From Endotrypanum monterogeii (taxonomy: Eukaryota; Euglenozoa; Kinetoplastea; Trypanosomatida; Trypanosomatidae): a stretch of DNA of 47,340 nucleotides. The first letter of the stretch is position 1, and every line of letters begins with the position of its first letter. Position numbers and translations under genes: made by a program. The notes beneath the pieces are model-generated. The model searched no databases and was not told where the DNA came from. It saw only the letters and a program-made list of their open reading frames with translations. The DNA is taken from NCBI GenBank assembly GCA_000333855.2, contig CM007329.1, forward strand, positions 210,729-258,068, given 5' to 3'. Positions 40,003 through 47,340 of this stretch are shown here, one piece after another.

Positions 40003-40932
40003 ATGTCAAGCAAGCTCATCGATGCTGTCTGCACCATGGCAACACACGAGTGCGTTGCCGAACTTGTGCTGTTCCACCGAGCCCTCCGCACGCTCCATCC
40101 TAGCCTTCCCCTCTACCTCGGTTGCAGCAGCGATGTCCGCAAAGCCACAGAAGCGGCTACGGACGACACTGCAGAGTTGCGAGCGCTCCACGACGATGCG
40201 CATGTTCGGTGGGTGACGTGTCTCGATCAATATGGCCCGGTGATCTGTCGCGCAGAAATGGAACGCCAACGGGGTGTGTGGTATCCTGCACGGCACACCG
40301 ACTTCATGATGGAGAAGGCTAATTTGATGGAGCTAGCAATGCTAACCGCACAGGAAAAAATGCCAACTGTTGCGTTTCTGGATTGCGACATAACCCTGCT
40401 CCGTGAACTGCCCTCCGTACCAGCAGATGCGGCCGTTGCCTTGTCGCCGCACTGGATTCGTGAAACCGACGAGGCCCTTTTCGGTGCTTTCAACGGCGGC
40501 TACATTATCACCAGCACCCCAGAAGTATTGTGGGAGTGGAGACGAGCCACGCAGACGTCACGATACTTTGACCAAGCCTCGCTCGAGCACGTGGCAGACG
40601 TATTTGAGCGTCGCGCGCAGCTGCACCGACTCCCGCCACAACACAACTACGGCTACTGGCGCCTCCTCCAGCCACGCTGCAGAAGTCTCGTCGACGAGGC
40701 GAAGCGTTTTTCCATCTCCAGCACGCCGTCGCCGAACTGCAAACACCAACCAACAATGGCCATCCACTACGACGGCGCTCCCCTATGCTCTCTTCACACG
40801 CATTTTCTTATGCCCCTCCCTCCGCGCAACGTGCGGCTTTTTAACGCGGTGGTTCGGCGATGGCTTGGCAGCTGCGCCGCCAGCAACCCTGCTTACGCCG
40901 CGGTCCTCTCGGCGCCGGGTTGGGCCCTTTAG
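40003..40932 (+). CDS. putative nucleotide-diphospho-sugar glycosyltransferase
   Basis: 309 residues from the ATG at 40003. It has the layout of a small GT-A glycosyltransferase: an N-terminal Rossmann-like start (ECVAELVLFHRALRTL, LPLYLGCSS), then a DxD-type metal-binding motif in FLDCDITLLRELP (Asp127-Cys-Asp129), then FGAFNGGYIITSTPEVLWEW, typical of the acceptor-side loop, and a C-terminal HYDGAPLCSLHTHF. There is no signal anchor, so it is either cytosolic or the true N-terminus is missing. The donor sugar cannot be told. It is the last gene of the + strand unit, and its stop codon (40930-40932) sits exactly where base composition changes, so the last residues may be affected by that junction. 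Confidence 0.75.
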   Translation: MSSKLIDAVCTMATHECVAELVLFHRALRTLHPSLPLYLGCSSDVRKATEAATDDTAELRALHDDAHVRWVTCLDQYGPVICRAEMERQRGVWYPARHTDFMMEKANLMELAMLTAQEKMPTVAFLDCDITLLRELPSVPADAAVALSPHWIRETDEALFGAFNGGYIITSTPEVLWEWRRATQTSRYFDQASLEHVADVFERRAQLHRLPPQHNYGYWRLLQPRCRSLVDEAKRFSISSTPSPNCKHQPTMAIHYDGAPLCSLHTHFLMPLPPRNVRLFNAVVRRWLGSCAASNPAYAAVLSAPGWAL

Positions 40933-43900
40933 GGGGGGGGCGCGGTGGCGGCCGGCAAAAGTGGCCCGGTGCACCCAGGCAAAAAGGACCAGGAAAACCA
41001 CCATGGCCCCCGGCATGCAGGGGGGGGGTCGGCGCCAGGCAGGGGCCCCCAAGCCGGCAGACCACGTGGCCCGAAACCGCCCCCTCCTGGAGCCGCCGCA
41101 CCCGGGCTTGGCGAGGGCCCACCCAGAAGCCCGGGGGGCGGGGGGAAAGACGACCCACGGCCGGAGGAGCCCACACATGGCACCACCCACCGAAGCCCCA
41201 GGGCAGCAATCCCAGCACACGCGGCCGCCCACAGGCCCCCCACGAGCACACACGCAGGAACAAAAACAAGCCAAAGAAACCACAGCCAAGCCGCCCCCTT
41301 CCGGGACGACAATTGAACCAGCAGAAGGCAGCCCACACCACCACGGGTTTCTTTAGGAACCTGAGGACTGAAAAACAAAGAATGATAAGGAGCCAAACCG
41401 CCGGTGCGCCGAAAAAGGGTAAACACGAGTCCAAACCGCAGACAAAACGTGGAGGCACAGGAAATCTGGAGGAATATTGACACATGAATTTAAAATCACT
41501 TCCCCATCGCGCATATCCTTTAACACCCGCACGCCCCAAAGGACTAATAAAGTTTCAAAATCAACTCGGTTTCCCGATTCTTGTGGAAACTCTCAATCTG
41601 ATTGAAGACAAACGTTTTTACACCCAAATACGACACGTTTGGTGACTTGGAGGCCTTGTCTTTGGTGAGGCCTTTTGTCTCTTATACCACGATGGGGCGA
41701 CCAGAGCCTCCAGGAAGATGGCCAGCTTTTACGAATAATAGCCACCATGCGTAGAATGAAGCGAGTTGGGTGATGCATTTGGTGCGGGAAGCATGGGGAA
41801 CCAGTCACACCCACAAATATCTCCGGAAACCCCCTACAGACCAATATGATAACAAATGGGTTGAGACAGGGAAAATGAGCCATGTCAAAAGACACTTATT
41901 AGTCATGCATAAACTAGGAAAAAAAGAAGCCCCAAGGCACTGATGGATAATTTGCACCAGCGAATGGCAGGGAAGCAAAACCCCAGCAGCACAAATAAAT
42001 AATACATATGTAAATAAGATCTGTTTTGAGAGAAGAGACACGCTTATTTTTTGTTTGTAACCGTGTGTTCCCCCCTATTTCGCCAATCCAGAGTAAGGCA
42101 GATCGTATCCACTGCAAGTGAATAAATGCAAATTTGAATAAAAGAACTATTAAACAATGCGGCGTTGCCAAGAGAAAAAGTTGAGACTCCATTGACACTG
42201 AAATGTGGAGTTGACAAGGCCAGCGCGAGGGAATAAACTGGAAAACATTCCGGGAAGAAGATACCTGATAGGTTGCAAGATGAGATGAGAAACGCAGTTA
42301 ACTAGGAGGGTACCTTACTATAATCCAGCAGTGTATTTAAATACAAAACAAAAAATCACAGAGATAAGTGAGAGTAGGCTCAGATGAGCCAACGCCACGA
42401 CCGAGGAGCAAAAGATCACAGCCTTTGAAAAAAAAAATTAATAAAACTGTTGATAGATCATACCTTTTCCTCGACACCAAGACCTCAAAAGCAATCAACT
42501 TCTTGCACACCACCCAATTTCGTATATAATGAAAAGGAGCCTTATGAAAAATGAAAAGCAGGCGACGATGGCACACCACCGTGCTGACATAAGCCGAAGT
42601 AGGCAGAATACACTGTAACCGTGTAAATTTTTATGTACCACTTAAGCAAGCAGTCTTATAATCAAAAAAAAACGCGCGCTAATGTGACGGTATTTGGCAG
42701 CCAATTCGCGAGCAATCCACAACCCCAACCACCGAGCCAATCAACCCCCACGCCAGCGATTTATCCAGGACTGTGGCAGGTGCACCCATTACCACGTATG
42801 GAAATATGACCGCTCAACCGCACCTTCCCAGAAGGACCACCATATAATAATAACGCATAAACCGACTGTATGGTTGCTGGGAGGGGTTGTTCGGAGCGGC
42901 CCGCGGCGACCCCCAGCAACAAGAAACACAGCAACGACGCCCCCGCCCCCCAGAAAATAAAAAAAAGCGACGGCCAGCGGCCGAAATTCACCCCAGATGT
43001 TGGTGTGCAAAATAAACTCAGCTGATAGCGTTGAAGCTTTATTTGCCAGTGCTTTTTTGCCTTGAAAGTTAATCTCATCTGTCTTTATCGAAAGTGTTTT
43101 TGGGTGGAATAACGTTTTTCACTATTTGAAAAAGGGGCCTGGAAGAAATCACTTCAAAACAAAACCCTACCACGATCCAGCCGCTTAACAGAAGTTTTGG
43201 CGTATACTCTCTGTGCCCCCTTTTTTTTTTCCAGCCGCACATCACTCTTGCGTTATTCACCTCATCGAAAAAGGAACTGTAAAGATGAAAATGGACTAGC
43301 CAAGCCCAAGGTTCAGTGACCACGGAACATGGAGAAACACCCCTGTTATATTTTTCCTGTTTTCGGCAAGCACTTAAATCCCCTATCTAAAGAATGGCAC
43401 CCCTTCCGCAGACGCTGTTATCCATACAAAAATAGATGCCAGCTTCTCGTTGATTTTTTTTCCCTTATTGGCATTCATGAAATCCTAAAGCCATTTGGAA
43501 AGTTAGCCTGCATACCGCAAGCCGCTTTTCCACACTAGCAGATACGCCAAAAACCCAGAAAGTGGAGGGCTGCGAGGCAATGTGTGCATCCCTCTGTGTG
43601 GTGCAAAGAAACGACCACACGCCGAATTTTAAACTAAGCAAGTCTGCTCCAACAGTTTTTTCCCCCTTTCCTGCACGGAAAATGTTTTAAAAACAGGCGC
43701 TCTGTTTGATAAGATGAACTGTTTCAGAGACATCACCCACACTTTACCCATGCCTCTCTTTTCGCGTGAGTTTGTTTTAAGGTTAAAAGTTTCCAAGATG
43801 AAAGCTACAAACCCACAGAGGCAAATAAAGCAGTTATTCAAAAATGCAATTTAGCAGCACGGGAAATTTATGAATATGAGCGGGAAGGGGCCAATGTTAT

Positions 43901-46288
43901 TACGGCTGTCTTGACCTCCCCCTGTGCACCGGTAGCGTCGTCAGATTCACCCCCCCCCCTGGCAAATAGCAGAACACGGTTGCAAAAATCCAGTCAAAGC
44001 CGGAGGGAGCCCGCCGGCACGAAATATGACGACCAACCGCCCCCATTATGAATAAATCCCTTTTCTTAAAGATATATCGAAAACGTTTTTCCGCCGAAAA
44101 GCATGCGTGTATTGGATTGCAAAGTGAAGAGGGCGAGCTAACCAGGAAACACTGTGAGGAAAGATCTTCGTTATTCCAACGATATATCATAATAAACTGA
44201 TTTTGTTAAAACTGGGAACTTTCGTAATAGATCCTGCTTCGCAAGTATACGTATGTTACGTTCAATTGTGGCGGTTGGCCTACTGCAAGTTTTCTGACCG
44301 CATAGATTTGTTCTGATGGCCCAGCGGTAGCTCATGGGACACGGCAAAACAATGCTGTACTCATATCAATCGTCACGGGTAAAATGACAAAATTAGCACT
44401 ATGAAACTTTTAGTTTCACTAATTTTTCAAAAGCTGGCTTAGGATTTATTAGCACGCGCGATGGGGATGGGGCTGCTGCCAGCCCTCGGGGTGGGGTGGG
44501 GGACGGAGCGTTTCATTGATGTATACCATTTTTGCTGTCCAAAATTCACCGCTTTACGCAGTTCTTGGTGTATTTTGCACACCTAGAAGCTTATGCAAGT
44601 ATCGAAGATTTCAGTGGATTTCGAGCTTCTGGAAACAACGGCTCTAAAGACAACTCCGGTAGCTTTTCTTTTTCTCAGGTCCAGCTTGTCTAAATCACGT
44701 TTTGGGAGGGACACCAGAGCCACACACCAATCTCAGATCACGATGTGTCATCTGTTGGCATTTTTTTTTTTTGTGAGGCTGCTGGTTGTTATTTTGTTAC
44801 GGCTTTCTTTTGGGGGGGTGAACGAAGGCTCGCTCTGCCGAGAAATGTTGTTTAGTGTCATGCAAAGGAACAAACCCACCAAATATGGAAAAATTCTTGT
44901 GTTATGTGTCGGTGCATTTTGTGCTGCTGGGTGTCGGTTGGCAATCGCGTTGGTGTGCGAGGTCAAGGTTTCCCTGGGTTTGATTTCGCTGTGGCGAACC
45001 ACCGCCCGCCAAAAATATCAGAAAAATGCAATCCCTTTTTTGATAGCCAGAGCGCCTGTTGGGGATATGCGGCCAATTGCTGGGAGGGCTTTTCGTCTCT
45101 GTGTTTTACGGTGTCGGTTTATATCCGGGAAAAACTGATTTTGGCGTCGTTTCTGTCTGCGATGCGGCTGATGTGTTGTGGGGTTTTGTCGCTCAGAACC
45201 GCTGGTAAAATGAATGGGATTTTCGGTGCTCGGGGGGGGGGTTGCGGCTCGGGTGCTGGTTCTTGGCGCGGCATTCCTTGCGTTGGGGGGGCATCGTCGC
45301 TGGCAAAGGGTTCCCCATTGTCCTATCCAGGGGTCGGTGGGGAAATGATCCCAACATTTTATTTGCACTTCATGCATTCCATGAGGGGTCTCTCTTCTTT
45401 TTACTCCACCTCTGTGGCCCCCTGGTACACTTTTATTTCTCTGTGTGTAGAGGGTGTTTTTCAGCCAAGCATTGTTTACAATTTTTGTCACCTGCACACT
45501 CCGTCCGTGTTTCCAGAAATTTTTGTTTTGCCCCGGATTATTCCATTGGACTGTGGGGGGCCTGGGTCAAACATTCCTCATCGCGGAAAAAAATCCGGTG
45601 ACGATACGATTCTTTTGAGGTGAGAATTTATCCTCTAAATTCAGTATTCGCCATTCTGCAAAACAAGCGTTCCCCTTTCTGTTTTCTGCTGTGCGCCAAG
45701 AAAAAAAAATGTTCTAAGCATTTGGTAGGGATGGCCGCGGTATTAACAATTTACGTCTGAACTCTTCCTGTAAAGTCATTGGATTCTGTTGAAAAACTTA
45801 TTCGAATAAGAAATTGTTTGTGTCTTTCGATTCTATCCCCATCATTATTTTAAACCCAATTTATCCATTAGCCTACTTTATTTCCCCAGCTCTCCGCTTC
45901 ACAAATTATTTTCTTCCACTCGCAGACGATCGGCTCGCAAACCACTTCGTAATGGGCCGAAAAAAAGGCCCTGTGCTTCATATTATCGCTGAAACCCTCC
46001 TCCTAAATTCTGCCACCCTACCACCATAAAAGGTTCTATTGCACACCAAAAAGCCTTTCGCGGTCGCGGGGTTTCGAATAGTACGGGAAGGGGCCGTACC
46101 GAGACACGCTCTCACCTTCCCCGAGAAATCTATGATACTACACCACTTTTCCCCTGAAACGGTCTAGTCAACGCCTATCGTAAAAAAATAAAAAACACCT
46201 CCACACATTCCTAGCCCCGCATATTGTCCTCCAGAAGCTTCCTTGTGTCTGCCTTCGGTCGTCGCTACGTCCTATGATCGTGGCGGTG
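40933..46288. other. gene-free, compositionally distinct block (strand-switch region or foreign/misassembled segment)
   Basis: 5.3 kb with no recognisable gene. The first ~430 bases are very G/C-rich with runs of up to nine G. From about 41,360 the DNA is AT-richer, A-rich on the + strand until about 43,000 and G/T-rich from about 44,600 to 45,620. The (TA)n and (CA)n arrays found in nearly every intergenic gap to the left are absent, as are clear C/T tracts with AG. Open frames up to ~240 codons occur but overlap each other and match nothing I know. The block separates the + strand gene unit from the minus-strand 5S array. It could be a convergent transcription boundary, a decayed mobile element, or an assembly join with unrelated DNA. 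Confidence 0.7.
44593..45623 (+). other. two overlapping unrecognised open frames inside the gene-free block
   Basis: Frame 1 is open from the ATG at 44593 to 45138 (181 codons, several hydrophobic stretches). Frame 0 is open from the ATG at 44904 to 45623 (239 codons, rich in Gly, Ser, Phe and Cys). They overlap by 235 bases. Codon use does not resemble the genes to the left and neither translation shows a motif. They could be the two halves of one decayed or frameshifted gene, or chance in G/T-rich DNA with few stops. Confidence 0.15.
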
Positions 46289-46310
46289 CGCCGGCGCCGA
46301 GGTGTCGCAA

Positions 46311-46328
46311 AAGCGAAAAAAGGAGGGA
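46311..46328 (-). terminator. Pol III terminator of 5S copy 1
   Basis: On the minus strand the gene end is followed by CTCCTTTTTTCGCTTTT: a T6 run, the usual Pol III stop, then a second T4. The same sequence follows each copy. Confidence 0.75.
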
Positions 46329-46447
46329 AGAGTACGGCACTCAGGGTTCCCGAGTCATCACTGACCTCAGTACTAACTAAGCCTGTAAGTGCTTAACTTC
46401 ACAAATCGGACGGGATATGGTGTTTTCACTCAAGTATGGTCGTACTC
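46329..46447 (-). rRNA. 5S ribosomal RNA, copy 1
   Basis: On the minus strand it begins GAGTACGACCATACTTGAG and ends GAGTGCCGTACTCT, 119 nt. The ends pair as helix I (GAGTACG with CGTACTC). The internal control region is intact, including GTGAAGTTAAGC (box A region) and GATGACTCGGGAACCC (box C region), which recruit TFIIIA-type factors and Pol III. A T6 run follows in CTTCCCTCCTTTTTTCGC, the Pol III terminator. This is the array's last copy in the direction of transcription. 5S rRNA is part of the large ribosomal subunit. Confidence 0.95.
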
Positions 46448-46453
46448 AGTGGT

Positions 46454-46498
46454 GGCGGCCGGCGTGGCACTCGGTGGGGTGCGCTGTGGCCGGCCGCC
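46454..46498. repeat. inverted repeat just upstream of the 5S gene (in each unit)
   Basis: Arms GGCGGCCGGC (46454-46463) and GCCGGCCGCC (46489-46498) are perfect reverse complements with a 25-bp loop. The near arm starts six bases outside the 5S 5' end. It recurs every 276 bp; the edge unit has one arm mismatch. Confidence 0.85.
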
Positions 46499-46604
46499 CT
46501 GGGGTGCCACGGGCGCCTGCGATCCCAGGTTCCATCCCGCCGCAGCCGCCTTCCATATACCCGCCGCCGGCGCCGAGGTGTCGCAAAAGCGAAAAAAGGA
46601 GGGA

Positions 46605-46723
46605 AGAGTACGGCACTCAGGGTTCCCGAGTCATCACTGACCTCAGTACTAACTAAGCCTGTAAGTGCTTAACTTCACAAATCGGACGGGATATGGTGTT
46701 TTCACTCAAGTATGGTCGTACTC
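46605..46723 (-). rRNA. 5S ribosomal RNA, copy 2
   Basis: Identical by eye to copy 1, 119 nt, same control regions and same T6 terminator on its 3' side (at about 46593-46599). Confidence 0.95.
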
Positions 46724-46880
46724 AGTGGTGGCGGCCGGCGTGGCACTCGGTGGGGTGCGCTGTGGCCGGCCGCCCTGGGGTGCCACGGGCGCCTGCGATC
46801 CCAGGCTCCATCCCGCCGCCGGCGCCTTCCATATACCCGCCGCCGGCGCCGAGGTGTCGCAAAAGCGAAAAAAGGAGGGA

Positions 46881-46999
46881 AGAGTACGGCACTCAGGGTT
46901 CCCGAGTCATCACTGACCTCAGTACTAACTAAGCCTGTAAGTGCTTAACTTCACAAATCGGACGGGATATGGTGTTTTCACTCAAGTATGGTCGTACTC
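46881..46999 (-). rRNA. 5S ribosomal RNA, copy 3
   Basis: Identical by eye to copy 1, 119 nt, with the same T6 terminator. Confidence 0.95.
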
Positions 47000-47156
47000 A
47001 GTGGTGGCGGCCGGCGTGGCACTCGGTGGGGTGCGCTGTGGCCGGCCGCCCTGGGGTGCCACGGGCGCCTGCGATCCCAGGGTCCATCCCGCCGCAGCCG
47101 CCTTCCATATACCCGCCGCCGGCGCCGAGGTGTCGCAAAAGCGAAAAAAGGAGGGA

Positions 47157-47275
47157 AGAGTACGGCACTCAGGGTTCCCGAGTCATCACTGACCTCAGTA
47201 CTAACTAAGCCTGTAAGTGCTTAACTTCACAAATCGGACGGGATATGGTGTTTTCACTCAAGTATGGTCGTACTC
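47157..47275 (-). rRNA. 5S ribosomal RNA, copy 4
   Basis: Identical by eye to copy 1. Its upstream spacer, at the right edge of the window, carries two changes (GGCTGCC for GGCCGCC and CCCTGCGGTG for CCCTGGGGTG). Confidence 0.95.
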
Positions 47276-47340
47276 AGTGGTGGCGGCCGGCGTGGCACTC
47301 GGTGGGGTGCGCTGTGGCCGGCTGCCCTGCGGTGCCACGG

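Larger units (their letters stand above)
46289..47340. repeat. tandem array of 276-bp 5S rDNA units
   Basis: Four 5S genes repeat at an exact 276-bp period (46329, 46605, 46881, 47157). The left edge of homology is about 46289, where a partial spacer begins (CGCCGGCGCCGAGG). Each full unit is a 119-bp gene plus a 157-bp GC-rich spacer. Spacers are nearly identical: differences lie in the CAGG(T/C/G)TCCATCC position, in a CCGCAGCCGCC versus CCGCCGGCGCC variant, and in the edge unit. The array runs off the right side of the window. Repeated short open frames in it are only shadows. Confidence 0.97.

Noticed and set aside
40841..41539. Long minus- and plus-strand open frames (up to ~230 codons) in the G/C-rich start of the gene-free block.
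   Set aside because: All are low-complexity (Gly, Pro, Arg, Trp), open in several frames at once, and due to the base composition.
44314..44340. GATGGCCCAGCGGTAGCTC looks like a tRNA box A.
   Set aside because: No box B (GGTTCGAATCC type) lies at a suitable distance and no acceptor stem can be drawn.
40933..46288. Kinetoplast minicircle or maxicircle origin of the odd block.
   Set aside because: I did not see the universal minicircle sequence GGGGTTGGTGTA or the extreme AT content of maxicircle DNA.
40933..46288. Telomeric or subtelomeric identity.
   Set aside because: No run of TTAGGG or CCCTAA repeats was seen in or near the block.
46374..46395. AACTAAGCCTGTAAGTG resembles the start of the trypanosomatid spliced-leader exon (AACTAAC...).
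   Set aside because: The similarity stops after six bases. The surrounding 119 bp match 5S rRNA on the minus strand throughout, with paired ends and both internal control boxes.
46389..47224. Repeated 78-83-codon open frames, identical from unit to unit.
   Set aside because: They lie across the 5S genes and their spacers, and their recurrence is explained by the tandem 5S repeat.

Overview
The window looks like nuclear DNA of a trypanosomatid (Kinetoplastea), most like the Leishmania/Crithidia/Leptomonas side of the group. The evidence is: every convincing protein gene lies on the + strand, head to tail; coding sequence is GC-rich and almost all intron-free; intergenic DNA is full of pyrimidine tracts followed by AG (trans-splice acceptors) and of (TA)n, (CA)n/(GT)n and poly-A/poly-T runs; one gene is a GPI-anchored LRR surface antigen of the promastigote-surface-antigen type; and the right end carries 5S rRNA genes of kinetoplastid type. 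I cannot name the species from sequence alone.

Layout. 1-40,932 is one polycistronic transcription unit of fifteen gene loci. In order: a Ser/Arg-rich protein of unknown function; a dual-specificity phosphatase broken by a frameshift; a histidine phosphatase; a CULT-domain (cereblon-like) protein; an LRR surface antigen; a large UvrD/Rep-type helicase; a peptidase E-like serine peptidase; a membrane-anchored glucosidase II beta-like protein whose reading frame is interrupted; an ARM-like protein; a DH-PH RhoGEF-like protein; a DHHC palmitoyltransferase; a 2-phosphoglycerate-kinase-like P-loop protein; TYW3 (wybutosine synthesis); prefoldin subunit 2; a protein of unknown function; and a putative glycosyltransferase. 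(The phosphatase and the glucosidase II beta-like gene are each counted as one locus although their reading frame is broken, which makes sixteen named loci if the unknowns are both counted.) As usual for trypanosomatids, neighbours are functionally unrelated and are expected to be co-transcribed and then separated by trans-splicing and polyadenylation, so gene order says little about function.

40,933-46,288 is a 5.3-kb block with no convincing gene. Its base composition is abruptly different: first G/C-run rich, then AT-richer, with none of the microsatellites seen to the left. 46,289-47,340 is a tandem array of 276-bp units, each with one 5S rRNA gene on the minus strand, running off the right edge. 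The + strand unit and the minus-strand Pol III array therefore converge on the gene-free block.

The most interesting items are: the interrupted glucosidase II beta-like gene (cis-intron candidate versus homopolymer indel); the gene-free compositional island next to the convergent 5S array; the CULT-domain protein with an altered aromatic cage; and the DH-PH protein. No CRISPR, no recognisable mobile element and no convincing tRNA were found. All product names rest on motif recognition by eye; no database search was run.
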